From contig CAYOAI010000016.1 in assembly GCA_964401915.1 (NCBI GenBank), forward strand, positions 1 to 26,575: DNA of 26,575 nt, given 5' to 3'. This stretch comes from CAZGZD01 sp964401915. GTDB taxonomy: Bacteria; Patescibacteriota; Microgenomatia; UBA1406; GWC2-37-13. Shown in pieces: positions 1 through 7,864 of the stretch; position 1 is the stretch's first letter, and every line of letters begins with the position of its first letter. The position numbers and the translations under genes were made by a program. The notes under the pieces are model-generated. The model ran no database searches and was not told where the DNA came from. It saw nothing but the letters and a program-made list of their open reading frames with translations.

Positions 1-11
1 TTATTTTCCAT
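1..11 (-). CDS. 5' end of a gene running off the left edge (three codons visible)
   Basis: On the minus strand an ATG at 9-11 is preceded by a good Shine-Dalgarno run (AGAAGG, about 9 nt upstream), followed by GAA AAT. Only the start is in the window, so the product cannot be identified. It follows the VKOR gene on the same strand by about 60 nt. VKOR-family genes often neighbour a DsbA-like thioredoxin-fold gene, so that is one guess, but nothing in the three codons supports it. A nine-codon ORF (MNKFIFNK) begins at 57 in the intervening space and is probably noise. Confidence 0.4.
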
Positions 12-73
12 ACGTATCACCTTCTTTCTGTTATTTGTTAAAAATAAATTTATTCATGCTATTTACCTCTATT

Positions 74-463
74 TTAGACTAAAGCAAAGGCGAAAATAGC
101 AATCATAATTAATTGGCAGGCTATACAAATTGGGCAGATTACTTTCAGTTGAATAAGCTCTATGTATCCAATTGACAGGCAGAACAGCAGCCCAAATGTT
201 GCCATCGAAAGAAGCAATTTTTTCCTGTGCCATAGTGCCGAAAAAAATATAACAATATAGCCTATTAGCCCATACAGCGGGGTCGGTATGCCAAATGTCT
301 TAGCTACAGGTCCTGATATGACAGCATTGCAGTTTACTATGCTGTTTACGTAGCATGGCTGAAAAGCGGGGCGATAAAATTGCTGCCACAGTAGATAAAG
401 CGCCAATAAGATGCCAATACTTGATAAGACTTTAATGAGTGAATATATCTGTGCTCGTTTCAT
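74..463 (-). CDS. VKOR-family membrane thiol oxidoreductase
   Basis: This 129-residue protein has four or five hydrophobic segments and the family's two cysteine pairs: C37 and C45 in the first periplasmic loop, seven residues apart, and a CPIC active site at C110-C113 near the C-terminal helices. The FGIP-TPLYG-IGY stretch after the loop cysteine is also typical. In bacteria VKOR homologues reoxidise DsbA with quinone, replacing DsbB, and so drive disulfide formation outside the membrane. The length matches a single-domain bacterial VKOR without a fused thioredoxin. It lies 60 nt downstream of the CsoR-type repressor on the same strand and has no obvious promoter of its own, so it is probably co-transcribed and metal-responsive. 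An extra Cys (C116) follows the CPIC. Family assignment is secure; the partner is unknown. Confidence 0.88.
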   Translation of the reverse strand: MKRAQIYSLIKVLSSIGILLALYLLWQQFYRPAFQPCYVNSIVNCNAVISGPVAKTFGIPTPLYGLIGYIVIFFSALWHRKKLLLSMATFGLLFCLSIGYIELIQLKVICPICIACQLIMIAIFAFALV

Positions 464-523
464 TTTTTTAAAATTTAAACTCTTCTCTCATGAGCTAGAA
501 AATTACAATTAATTTCAAATTCA

Positions 524-793
524 TCATCCTCTTTTCTTAAAAACAGTCATAACTTCAGAAATCGCTTCTTCTCCTCGGCCCTCTCGGACAGCGTTAATTG
601 CGCATGTTTTGAGATGCTTCTCAAGAATCAGTGAGTCGACCTCTTTTAGAGCTTGTTGCACGGCCTGTGATTGGTGTAAAACATCAATGCAATACTCGTC
701 ATTCTCCACCATCTCAAGCACTTTCTTAAGGTGACCGGCCGCAATCTTGAGTCTGTGATGAATTCTCTCTTTTGTGCTTTTAGGCTTAAACAT
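524..793 (-). CDS. csoR: CsoR/FrmR-family metal-sensing repressor, copper-type residues
   Basis: Starting at the ATG at 791-793 gives 89 residues, the usual size of this all-helical DUF156 family. An AGGA lies just upstream; longer starts would run through the promoter. The protein has C35 in EYCIDVL, then H60 and C64 in an EKHLKTC motif. This matches the Cys-His-Cys set that binds Cu(I) in M. tuberculosis CsoR (C36, H61, C65), so copper sensing is the best inference. CstR persulfide sensors lack the His and FrmR/RcnR use other ligand sets. In the family, apo-protein represses and Cu(I) binding releases DNA. A quasi-palindrome at 817-837 next to the -10 element is a likely autoregulatory operator. 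The only genes placed to be co-regulated are the VKOR gene and the edge gene, rather than a copper ATPase. Confidence 0.9.
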   Translation of the reverse strand: MFKPKSTKERIHHRLKIAAGHLKKVLEMVENDEYCIDVLHQSQAVQQALKEVDSLILEKHLKTCAINAVREGRGEEAISEVMTVFKKRG

Positions 794-816
794 ACTTGTC
801 CTGAGTAAATCGAAGG

Positions 817-837
817 ATATCCCCCCTATGGAGATAT
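817..837 (-). promoter_or_regulatory. Probable CsoR operator
   Basis: A 21-bp imperfect inverted repeat with outer arms ATATC and GATAT and a G-run of six in the core (ATAGGGGGG on the minus strand). Known CsoR operators are G/C-run palindromes flanked by TA steps, and this one overlaps the edge of the -10 and the expected start point, the right place for repression. The operator role is inferred. Confidence 0.6.
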
Positions 838-865
838 AGTACTCTACTATATGAGACGTTGTCAA
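836..865 (-). promoter_or_regulatory. Promoter of the CsoR-VKOR operon
   Basis: On the minus strand TTGACA at 860-865 is followed after 18 bp by TACTAT at 836-841. Transcription would start near 829, inside the adjacent palindrome, leaving a leader of roughly 36 nt before the repressor's start codon. Confidence 0.65.
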
Positions 866-887
866 GGGTTAAGAACACACTACCTGA

Positions 888-893
888 TATACT
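888..893 (+). promoter_or_regulatory. Extended -10 of the membrane protein gene
   Basis: TG-A-TATACT at 885-893, with the hexamer ending 7 nt before the ATG at 901. Transcription would start at or next to the start codon (leaderless). Confidence 0.5.
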
Positions 894-900
894 GAGAACA

Positions 901-1467
901 ATGAAGCTCACTATAGCGATAGTCGCAGCATGCCTTGCAGTTGTCGGCAATGTGCCATACCTTCGAGATATTGTCCAAGGTCGGGTCAAGCCGCATGCTT
1001 ATTCTTGGCTTGTATGGACAGTAGTCTCAGGTATCACTTTTTTTGGGCAACTCGCCAAAGGCGCAGGTGTTGGGGCGATATCAACTGCAGCATCGGAGAT
1101 ATTTACCGTCATCATTTTCTTATTCTCACTGCGGTACGGATTCAAGCCTGTCAAAAAAATAGATACTCTTTTCCTACTCATCGCTCTTCTCGGAATCATT
1201 CCTTGGATCATAACACGCGATCCCACAGTATCTGTCATAATCGCTGTCTCGATTGATCTTATTGCCTTCACACCCACTATTCGAAAGACGTGGAAGCACC
1301 CAACAACCGAGACCCCGATGCTTTATAGCATGAATGTACTTCGACATATCCTCGCGCTTTTTTCCCTACAGGCATACAATATCGCAACCACACTCCACTC
1401 TATCGCTATGATTACTGTGAATTCGTGTATGACTCTGCTTCTGACTGTAAAAAGGAAGAATAGATAG
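901..1467 (+). CDS. Multi-pass membrane protein, PQ-loop/SemiSWEET-like
   Basis: The 188-residue product has about seven hydrophobic helices and almost no soluble part. The N-terminal GNVPYLRDIVQGRVKPHAYS stretch, a proline-bearing first helix followed by a basic loop and then SWLVWT, resembles PQ-loop-type small transporters and a family of uncharacterised bacterial membrane proteins. No substrate can be deduced. The ATG at 901 is preferred over an upstream TTG at 859 because the latter lies inside the divergent CsoR promoter, and an extended -10 sits 7 nt before 901. It is divergent from the CsoR-VKOR unit with overlapping control regions, so the repressor might also affect it, although the palindrome is on the far side of this promoter. 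Confidence 0.6.
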   Translation: MKLTIAIVAACLAVVGNVPYLRDIVQGRVKPHAYSWLVWTVVSGITFFGQLAKGAGVGAISTAASEIFTVIIFLFSLRYGFKPVKKIDTLFLLIALLGIIPWIITRDPTVSVIIAVSIDLIAFTPTIRKTWKHPTTETPMLYSMNVLRHILALFSLQAYNIATTLHSIAMITVNSCMTLLLTVKRKNR

Positions 1468-1508
1468 GGGATTTTTTTGCTTTACAATATAGCACTTGTT
1501 ATTGAGGG

Positions 1509-1970
1509 CTAGAAATACTGTTCATACTGCACATTATTATTCCACTTATTAAAATCAATCCATCGTATTGAAGTTGGCGTAATCTTGAAAAAAGCAAAAG
1601 CGCCTCTTTTAATCTTGGTTATCGGAAGAGCCTCCCATGATCTGCTGCTTTTTTCAGATATCTCAATCAGCTTCTCTGAGATTGCAATAATCTCATCAGC
1701 ATGATCTACCTCTTTCGCCACGCCTTCTACTTGAACTGTCTGAAGAGAAGTCTGATCCGACACCACCAATGCAACTCTATTATTTTTTTGAATATTTTTA
1801 TACTTCATAGTTGAGTCTTTTGTCATAAAATAAAAATTAAGACTTTCATCTGTAAAATAAAATACTGAGGAGGCGTGAGCCCGACCTGAGGCGGATACGG
1901 TAGCCAAAGAGGCAAGCGGATGCTGTTTTAGGAAGCTTTCCAATTTTTCCTCTCTGCTTTTTATTGGCAT
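1509..1970 (-). CDS. PNPOx-like FMN-binding split-barrel protein
   Basis: A 153-residue protein opening with a short helix and then HPLASLATVSASGRAHASSV, the first strands of the pyridoxamine-5'-phosphate-oxidase-like split barrel. FYFTDESLNFYFMTKDSTMKYKNIQKNNRVALVV follows the usual strand-helix pattern, with NNRVALVV as the central strand. The family binds FMN, F420 or haem. Many members are general flavin reductases rather than true vitamin B6 oxidases, and this one is shorter than PdxH and lacks its C-terminal dimer region. It is divergent from the SDR gene with 35 bp between the start codons. The exact reaction is unknown. Confidence 0.75.
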   Translation of the reverse strand: MPIKSREEKLESFLKQHPLASLATVSASGRAHASSVFYFTDESLNFYFMTKDSTMKYKNIQKNNRVALVVSDQTSLQTVQVEGVAKEVDHADEIIAISEKLIEISEKSSRSWEALPITKIKRGAFAFFKITPTSIRWIDFNKWNNNVQYEQYF

Positions 1971-2005
1971 AATGTACTATTATTGTAGTACTCAATACAA
2001 CATAT

Positions 2006-2824
2006 ATGAAAGCAAATAATCATATTACTCCGATAGATAAGCTTCTTGATCTGTCGGGCAAAGTTGCTGTTGTCACAGGAGCCGTGGGGATTGGCCATGG
2101 CATTGCATACCGCCTCGCTGAAGCAGGTGCGAGCGTAATGCTTGCCTCTCGTACTAAAAACGAAGTGGATGAGTCGGTATCTGAGTTGCAATCATACGGA
2201 TGGAGCGCTGCGGGAGTGGAGACCGATGTCTCGTCCGAGGGTGATGTACAGGCTATGATTGATGCCACTGTCAAAAGCTTTGGCTCAGTTGATATCCTCG
2301 TCAATAATGCAGGTATATACCCGACTATTCCTATCTCTAAAATGACGAGTGCTGACTTTGAGAAAGTTCTCTCCATAAATCTTAAAGGAGTATTCCTCTG
2401 TACAAAATTCGCAAGTGAACAGATGATACAAGCTGGCCGCGGTGGACGGATAATAAATATTACCTCAATCGACGCACTCCACCCTTCATCCATCGGACTC
2501 GCCCACTATGATGCATCCAAGCATGGCGTGTGGGGATTCACCAAAAATGTCGCGCTCGAGCTTGCCCAGCACAAAATCTGGGTCAATGCCATAGCACCAG
2601 GTGGAATACAGACCCCAGGTGTCGCAAAGCTTCAAAGCAGCATGAAAGCACCCGCTGAAGTGGATCCAAAAAAGCTGATGGAGATGTTTTTGACCAAGAT
2701 TCCCATGCATCGCATAGGAGAGCCCGATGATATCGGCAAAGTTGCACTATTTCTTGCATCCGACATGGCCTCATATATGACTGGCACACAGATTATCGTT
2801 GATGGCGGAGTACTACTCTCCTAA
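2006..2824 (+). CDS. SDR-family NAD(P)-dependent oxidoreductase
   Basis: A classical short-chain dehydrogenase of 272 residues. The dinucleotide-binding TGxxxGxG-type motif is TGAVGIGHG near residues 24-32, with D96 before ILVNNAG (NNAG 100-103) and the catalytic S154 and Y168-x3-K172. The C-terminal ends in the family's typical YMTGTQIIVDGG substrate-side signature. The glycine motif is slightly atypical (GAVGIGHG rather than GASSGIG). Close relatives include gluconate 5-dehydrogenase and 3-oxoacyl-ACP reductase types, but no neighbouring gene points to a substrate. Confidence 0.85.
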   Translation: MKANNHITPIDKLLDLSGKVAVVTGAVGIGHGIAYRLAEAGASVMLASRTKNEVDESVSELQSYGWSAAGVETDVSSEGDVQAMIDATVKSFGSVDILVNNAGIYPTIPISKMTSADFEKVLSINLKGVFLCTKFASEQMIQAGRGGRIINITSIDALHPSSIGLAHYDASKHGVWGFTKNVALELAQHKIWVNAIAPGGIQTPGVAKLQSSMKAPAEVDPKKLMEMFLTKIPMHRIGEPDDIGKVALFLASDMASYMTGTQIIVDGGVLLS

Positions 2825-2864
2825 GACCCCTACTTTTCAGGTAATTTATATTATAGGTTTATTG

Positions 2865-2873
2865 TGATATAAT
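2865..2873 (+). promoter_or_regulatory. Extended -10 promoter of the 2880 gene
   Basis: TG-A-TATAAT, a perfect extended -10, with the hexamer at 2868-2873 and only 6 nt before the ATG at 2880. The predicted start of transcription coincides with the start codon, so the mRNA should be leaderless. Confidence 0.65.
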
Positions 2874-2879
2874 TATTGC

Positions 2880-3470
2880 ATGCCTCCTGAAATGCCTCGC
2901 CTCACAAGAGAAAAAGTTCGTCGCGCCCTGGATCCGAGGCCCGATAGCCACCCCATTCTAAGATTCATCAAAGACAATAGAGGCTTAATTAAAGACCTCA
3001 ACTCTAGATTTCCTCATGCTGAAGCGCGTCCAATTCAAGAGGAATATATAAGTCAGGCATATGCTTTTTTGGCGATTGCTTTGGTTGGCATTGGAAAATT
3101 TAAACTCGATCCAGAAGATATTATTGGAATTGGGGCAAGAACTATGAATATTTTACCCACCACACCACAAAGATATGCTTTTGACAGAATAGTTATCGCA
3201 TCTTTTGCAGTACAAGATCCATTAAAAGTTGACACTTGGAAAGATGTGCCCCTTGCTCTTCATGTGGGTAATCAAATACCTGAGGAAACCTCAAGAGATA
3301 AGAGGGGCCTATCGGTTGTTACTAAACGACTAGAAAGAGTCAATGCAAGCCTTGAAATAATCTCTGAATATCCTGGTGGAAGTGACCCCGATACTAAGGT
3401 GGGTCAAATAAACGAAAATTTTAGGACTGGCGCCACTGCACTTGGACTACTCTTACATTTAGCTGCTTAG
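2880..3470 (+). CDS. Hypothetical protein, 196 residues
   Basis: I do not recognise a family. The protein is soluble, rich in charged residues at the N-terminus (PRLTREKVRRALDPRPDSHP), then predicted helical. A hydrophobic patch around residues 59-72 (QAYAFLAIALVGIG) is too short and weak for a clear membrane anchor. The C-terminal GATALGLLLHLAA is mildly hydrophobic. The start is well supported by a perfect extended -10 element 6 nt upstream. It is flanked by the SDR gene and by a convergent membrane-protein gene and belongs to no evident operon. Confidence 0.65.
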   Translation: MPPEMPRLTREKVRRALDPRPDSHPILRFIKDNRGLIKDLNSRFPHAEARPIQEEYISQAYAFLAIALVGIGKFKLDPEDIIGIGARTMNILPTTPQRYAFDRIVIASFAVQDPLKVDTWKDVPLALHVGNQIPEETSRDKRGLSVVTKRLERVNASLEIISEYPGGSDPDTKVGQINENFRTGATALGLLLHLAA

Positions 3471-3500
3471 CTAAACAATAGTGCCCCACTTCTTATTTTA

Positions 3501-4358
3501 CTAATGAAGAAATAGGATTCGGTAGACCTCAAAGAGTCCAAAAATACCAAGCCCGACAAACACTAAGCTTCCAATAAACGCAATATATGGATTTTTGACG
3601 ATAGCTATTGTCTTGCGGGGTGATATGAAAAGAAAGATATTAAGGATCATATGCCCAATCAGTACTCCAATTGAAAACCCAAATACATTGACCACACTAA
3701 AGACCGGTACATATCCGGCAAAGTCATCAAGTCCCAGCACAAATGGCACAGAGAACGAGAATGCAAACAGACCATAAAATGCCAGCTTAGCAGGCGGCTT
3801 TAAAGATATCGTGGGAAGAATTTTATTGAGGATCGGCGCAATCTGCTTATTGAGACCAGCAAGCAATCGCTCGAACCCATTTGCCAGTCGGAGGAACTGC
3901 GGATTGATCTTCTTTGAATCCAGATTGCTGTGTTCGAGCCCATCCTGTGCAAGGCGAAAAAGCACAAGTGCGGCCAGAAATATCATAAGAGCAAGTAGCG
4001 GCTTGATGTCTTTGAATACTGCCCACAGTGCAAGCACGATTATCGTACCGGCTGCATTGCCCAAAGCTGTCCCTATCTCAATCGCTACCCGCCCGCGCCA
4101 CGTAGGATACGCCGCCATAAGATTGCCAATGAATATGGCAAAATCCACACTTGTCTTGAGGTAAATCGTAAGCCCCACAGCCACATCTGCCCAACGCACA
4201 GTCAGCAACATATCAGTTGCTGTAAATCTATTTAGAAGTCGAATCTCAACATATAGTAGCGCCGTAAGCACCGCGCAAATTACGAATGTGAGTCCAATTG
4301 GCAGAATTTGAGTCAGAAAAAAGCCCTCTGTATCAGCCTTTTTGAAGATATTCAGCAT
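3501..4358 (-). CDS. Polytopic membrane protein, possibly transporter-like
   Basis: The 285-residue product has about seven hydrophobic segments in two blocks, separated by a hydrophilic linker around residues 142-190 (DGLEHSNLDSKKINPQFLRLANGFERLLAG). Each block has an acidic residue next to a helix with small residues: TSVDFAIFIGNLM in the first and LGLDDFAGYVPVF in the second. This suggests a two-fold repeat of the kind seen in LysE/TerC/CadD-like exporters, but I cannot show homology. A TGG-TATACT extended -10 at 4365-4370 lies 6 nt upstream of the ATG, supporting the start and a leaderless transcript. Confidence 0.65.
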   Translation of the reverse strand: MLNIFKKADTEGFFLTQILPIGLTFVICAVLTALLYVEIRLLNRFTATDMLLTVRWADVAVGLTIYLKTSVDFAIFIGNLMAAYPTWRGRVAIEIGTALGNAAGTIIVLALWAVFKDIKPLLALMIFLAALVLFRLAQDGLEHSNLDSKKINPQFLRLANGFERLLAGLNKQIAPILNKILPTISLKPPAKLAFYGLFAFSFSVPFVLGLDDFAGYVPVFSVVNVFGFSIGVLIGHMILNIFLFISPRKTIAIVKNPYIAFIGSLVFVGLGIFGLFEVYRILFLH

Positions 4359-4364
4359 AAATAT

Positions 4365-4370
4365 AGTATA
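4365..4370 (-). promoter_or_regulatory. -10 element of the 3501-4358 gene
   Basis: TATACT on the minus strand preceded by TGG (extended -10), 6 nt before the ATG: a predicted leaderless start. Confidence 0.55.
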
Positions 4371-4412
4371 CCACCGAAATTATTTTTGTCGATCACTACT
4401 CGATCCCCACTT

Positions 4413-4421
4413 TGCTATAAT
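4413..4421 (+). promoter_or_regulatory. Extended -10 of the HlyC/CorC gene
   Basis: TG-C-TATAAT with the hexamer at 4416-4421, 12 nt before the ATG at 4434. This predicts a leader of only a few nucleotides and no Shine-Dalgarno site. Confidence 0.55.
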
Positions 4422-4433
4422 ATATAGATAACG

Positions 4434-5726
4434 ATGAAAATACTCATCATCCTACTTCTTATCATCCTCAATGGCTTTTTTGCACTGGCCGAAATTGCAA
4501 TTGTATCTTCTCGCAAAAGTCGACTTCGCCAGCTTGCTTCAGATGGCATAGCGGGTGCACAAGCGGCATTTGACCTATCCATGGCGCCCAATCGCCTACT
4601 CTCGACAACTCAATTTGGCATTACATTGATAAGTATTGCAGCGGGTGCATATGGTGGGGCAACCTATTCTGAAGATGTGGCATCTTATTTTAGGACAATT
4701 TTCTTCCTAAGACCTTATGCGAGTCCCCTTGCCTTTGGACTTGTTGTTGGAGTCATCACCTACCTAAGCCTTATCCTTGGTGAGCTTGTACCCAAAAGAA
4801 TCGGGCTTGGTCGACCAGAAAAGCTTGCTATTCGCGTGGCCCCAACTATGGCACTTATGTCTCGTGTGGCTTCCCCAATCATACATTTTTTAAGCGCATC
4901 GACCGAATTCATACTCAAAATACTGGGTATCAAGCACGAAGACGCAGTCGGAGTGAGTGAGGAGGAGGTCAAGCATCTTATTAAAGAAGGTGCCCGAACT
5001 GGTGTATTTGAGATTGTCGAGCGAGATATCGTCGAGCGCACTTTGAGGCTTGGAGACAAGAAAATCAATGCACTTATGACTCCCCGCTCGGAGATTGTAT
5101 GGTTTGACCTTGAAAATAAATTCAAAGAGATTCAAAAAAAAATTACCAAAAATACTTATTCGTTTTTCCCTGTTTGTGATAAATCGCTTGATCGAGTAGT
5201 AGGTATGGTGCATACTCAAGATTTCTTACTTCACCTTCTCAAAGACGAGAAATTAGAACTTAAAGAGCTCCTTCTTAAGCCGCATCTTATACCAGAAAAC
5301 ACTCAGGCACTCAACGCGCTCGAGCTTTTCAAAAAGTCCGGCATACATACCGCGCTCATTGTGGATGAGTATGGTGCGGTCGTCGGACTCATCACACTCA
5401 CGGACGTGCTTGAGGCAATTGTCGGCGACATCCCAGCATATGATGAGCCAATTGAGCGACCATTTATAAAGCGGCGAGATGGCAGCGTCTACGTAGATGG
5501 GCTGGTGACGGTTGATGAGTTCAAAGAATACTTCATCCTCAAACTCTTACCCGGTGAGAAGTCGGGAGGATTCGATACGATAGGCGGATTTATGATGAAT
5601 AGACTCAATCGGATACCCGTAACCGGCGATATCTTTGAGTTTGACGACTTTAAGATTGAGGTTGTCGACATGGATGATAATCGAGTAGACAAGATCCTTG
5701 TTACGAAGAAAAGGCCTACCAACTAA
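4434..5726 (+). CDS. CNNM/CBS-domain HlyC/CorC-family transporter
   Basis: The 430 residues follow the standard order of the family. A DUF21/CNNM membrane domain (about 1-190) includes the signature ILNGFFALAEIAIVSSRKSRL at the N-terminus and LGELVPKR near 115-122. A CBS pair follows from about 205 to 335 (INALMTPRSEI at 211-221, VGLITLTDVLEAIVGDI at its end). A C-terminal CorC_HlyC domain (about 345-425) has GGFDTIGGFMMNRLNRIP. Members are linked to Mg2+/Co2+ export or Mg2+ homeostasis; the older 'hemolysin' label is historical. The acidic linker DEPIERP precedes the last domain, as usual. The gene is full-length and stands alone. Confidence 0.9.
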   Translation: MKILIILLLIILNGFFALAEIAIVSSRKSRLRQLASDGIAGAQAAFDLSMAPNRLLSTTQFGITLISIAAGAYGGATYSEDVASYFRTIFFLRPYASPLAFGLVVGVITYLSLILGELVPKRIGLGRPEKLAIRVAPTMALMSRVASPIIHFLSASTEFILKILGIKHEDAVGVSEEEVKHLIKEGARTGVFEIVERDIVERTLRLGDKKINALMTPRSEIVWFDLENKFKEIQKKITKNTYSFFPVCDKSLDRVVGMVHTQDFLLHLLKDEKLELKELLLKPHLIPENTQALNALELFKKSGIHTALIVDEYGAVVGLITLTDVLEAIVGDIPAYDEPIERPFIKRRDGSVYVDGLVTVDEFKEYFILKLLPGEKSGGFDTIGGFMMNRLNRIPVTGDIFEFDDFKIEVVDMDDNRVDKILVTKKRPTN

Positions 5727-5824
5727 CCCCAATCATCTTCGCTTTTTGCGGTACAATATAGAAGCCTTAATCTTAATTTCTAAATAAATTTTGATTTTTG
5801 CACTTTGAATTTTGCGTTTTTATA

Positions 5825-5895
5825 GGGGGTGTAGTTTAATGGTAGAATAGAGGTCTCCAAAACCTTTGATGGGAGTTCGATTCTCTCCACCCCTG
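5825..5895 (+). tRNA. trnW: tRNA-Trp (anticodon CCA)
   Basis: A 71-nt cloverleaf can be folded by eye: acceptor GGGGGTG/CACCCCT with G73 as discriminator, a D-arm with a GG in the loop, anticodon stem GAGGT/ACCTT enclosing CTCCAAA (anticodon CCA), a 4-nt variable loop, and T-arm GGGAG-TTCGATT-CTCTC. No CCA is encoded. Several closing pairs are G-U wobbles: G1-U72, where bacterial tRNA-Trp usually has A1-U72, plus the first pair of the anticodon stem and one in the T-stem. The discriminator G73 is the normal tryptophan identity base. Confidence 0.93.
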
Positions 5896-5927
5896 CTTGT
5901 ACTGTTACAATAGTCTAAACGCTTGTT

Positions 5928-5956
5928 TTGACTTTACTTCATCGTCACATTAAGAT
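5928..5956 (+). promoter_or_regulatory. Promoter of the metallopeptidase-like gene
   Basis: TTGACT at 5928-5933, exactly 17 bp, then TAAGAT at 5951-5956. The -10 ends 6 nt before the ATG at 5963, so transcription is expected to begin at or beside the start codon. Confidence 0.65.
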
Positions 5957-5962
5957 TAGTGT

Positions 5963-7675
5963 ATGTCCGAACCTATTCAGGTAGATAGCCCTCTTCATCG
6001 CAGAGCTGTCGAAAGCCAAAGAGCAAAGAACCCCAAAATTTTCAGCGACTTTGTTTCTACTTTATTTGTTGAGGATATAGGATCACGCGGCATAGATACT
6101 ACTACCCCACTTACACCTGTTCCTGAGCGTGTTGCGCTCTTGGATGAATACTTTAAAGAATATATTATTCCTAATGCTAAGTTTATCGATCCTATTCTCG
6201 AGGTCCTCGATCCAAACCATGAACTTAATGATCGTCTTCTCAAGGCAGGGCGACCTGGGCTCGTTAGGTCTTTTGACAAAGAAGAAGGCGCAAGAACGAG
6301 AGGATTACTTGAGGGAGCAAGTCCTGAGGAGCAGGTTGAATTCTGCCGATGGTATGCAGAAAAATTGATTGAGAGGCGCAAAACACTTGAGGCTCTTATT
6401 CCTGGATTTGAAGCACGATTTATCGACGATATTGTACAAAGAGCTATACCATCGGGTTTACCAATTTCAGAGGAAAAAGTCCGAACTAAGATGGCTACAT
6501 TACGTCACGCTATTGTAGATCCACTTGATCTTCTATTTAAGAGATACGGAACACTCGCTGACTATAACGAACAGACGGAATCTGCACGCTATAGTGCAGA
6601 CTGGAAAGATAAGGAAGATCTTTATCACTCTTTTGCACATGAATCCTTTCACCATTTGTCAGGCCGTACAGTAATTATGGTTGATAATAGTAAACCCGAC
6701 AAGCCAAAATTAAAGTATCTTCGACTAGGATTCGATGTACCTGGAAGTGGTTTTTACTCAAGATTTGCTAAATCACAAAATGAAGCCATTACTGAACAGC
6801 TGGCAATACTTGACGTACACGGATTTGCTGATGGTTTGGAAACCAATACTTTTGCTCAGTATGCTGGGGACACAGGGTCATATACAGCAGATAGAGGCTT
6901 AAAAGAAGCGATATTAACTTCTGGCGGTCAAACCATTCCTTTCATTCTTGATCTTGGAGGATATTATGAAGATTTTGATTCTGCAAAGGATGCTAATACT
7001 ATGGCAGAGTCACTCAGATTTATTGCGGCTATTGATGAAGCATATGAACCAGGATTTTATTTCAAAATCGTTGAATTTGTGAGATCTAAAAATCGTGAAA
7101 GATTGGTTCGGGGAGATGATGATCCATTTAACGCCGCACTAAAAGATACTGCCGATGTACTTCGGAAAAATTGGAGAGAGATTGCTTATCAAGCTGACAA
7201 AGAAAGTGTTGCTTCCCAACCCTACCGAGAAAGGGCGGCCACAATTATAGCTAATTCTGCAGATCATGAACATCTTGGGAAAAGAGTATTCTTTAGACTT
7301 TCTGATGATCTTGGTATATATGTTGAAAGCTTTATTGATGGCCAAAGTGAAGAGCGAGAATATGATTTTAAAATAATTGATAGATCATTACGCAAAGAAG
7401 CATATTGCACTAAAAGCTTTTATACAAATCGAGGAGAAAACTTGGTGGTATATAAAGGAGGAATAGCGCCTGAGCACGATTTTCTTTTCAGACCAGGATC
7501 AGGCATTCAACTGGAAAATGAACCAGTTCTTGAACAACTCGCTTTTGAGATGCTTAGAGATCCTGATTTAGTTGCTCACACAACTAAGTTTGATGCTATG
7601 AGTCTTGAGTACATAAGTAATAGGTTGGTTGAGCTCTCTAAACGGCCTGATATTACTGCCGAATCTCCTTCCTAA
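5963..7675 (+). CDS. Large HExxHH metallopeptidase-like protein
   Basis: A 570-residue protein without signal peptide or membrane segment. H226-E227-S-F-H230-H231, in a helix-like context (YHSFAHESFHHLSG), is a zinc-protease HExxH motif. N273-E-A-I-T-E278 about 45 residues later resembles the NExxTE motif that supplies the third zinc ligand in several gluzincin-type families. The first ~190 residues are helical and charged; the ~290 residues after the motif match no domain I know. A role as a cytoplasmic zinc protease is inferred from the motifs only. It could also be a degenerate or non-proteolytic relative. The start is fixed by a consensus-like promoter 6 nt upstream. Confidence 0.6.
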   Translation: MSEPIQVDSPLHRRAVESQRAKNPKIFSDFVSTLFVEDIGSRGIDTTTPLTPVPERVALLDEYFKEYIIPNAKFIDPILEVLDPNHELNDRLLKAGRPGLVRSFDKEEGARTRGLLEGASPEEQVEFCRWYAEKLIERRKTLEALIPGFEARFIDDIVQRAIPSGLPISEEKVRTKMATLRHAIVDPLDLLFKRYGTLADYNEQTESARYSADWKDKEDLYHSFAHESFHHLSGRTVIMVDNSKPDKPKLKYLRLGFDVPGSGFYSRFAKSQNEAITEQLAILDVHGFADGLETNTFAQYAGDTGSYTADRGLKEAILTSGGQTIPFILDLGGYYEDFDSAKDANTMAESLRFIAAIDEAYEPGFYFKIVEFVRSKNRERLVRGDDDPFNAALKDTADVLRKNWREIAYQADKESVASQPYRERAATIIANSADHEHLGKRVFFRLSDDLGIYVESFIDGQSEEREYDFKIIDRSLRKEAYCTKSFYTNRGENLVVYKGGIAPEHDFLFRPGSGIQLENEPVLEQLAFEMLRDPDLVAHTTKFDAMSLEYISNRLVELSKRPDITAESPS

Positions 7676-7864
7676 TCTGGCTATAGTTCATCAAATATTA
7701 GTATTCACTTTATTTACAAAATTACAACAAACAAATTCTAACTTGTCTAGCGTTCACTACTCTTTAACTTTCTTATTTAGTCTGGAGAAGAGACATTCGC
7801 TATAAGGCGACAAAGTTCCAGACCCGTATGCTCTACATACATCTGGTGAGAATTCGACACAATC

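Noticed and set aside
794..865. Longer CsoR start adding 24 residues
   Set aside because: The added region contains the operator and the -10/-35 elements and does not resemble the family N-terminus; the inner ATG has an AGGA site.
859..900. TTG start at 859 extending the PQ-loop-like membrane protein by 14 residues
   Set aside because: It lies within the divergent CsoR promoter, and an extended -10 sits 7 nt before the ATG at 901.
7676..7864. Possible small RNA or tRNA in the gap after the metallopeptidase gene
   Set aside because: No cloverleaf, terminator or conserved motif could be folded; only AT-rich sequence with short unconvincing stems.
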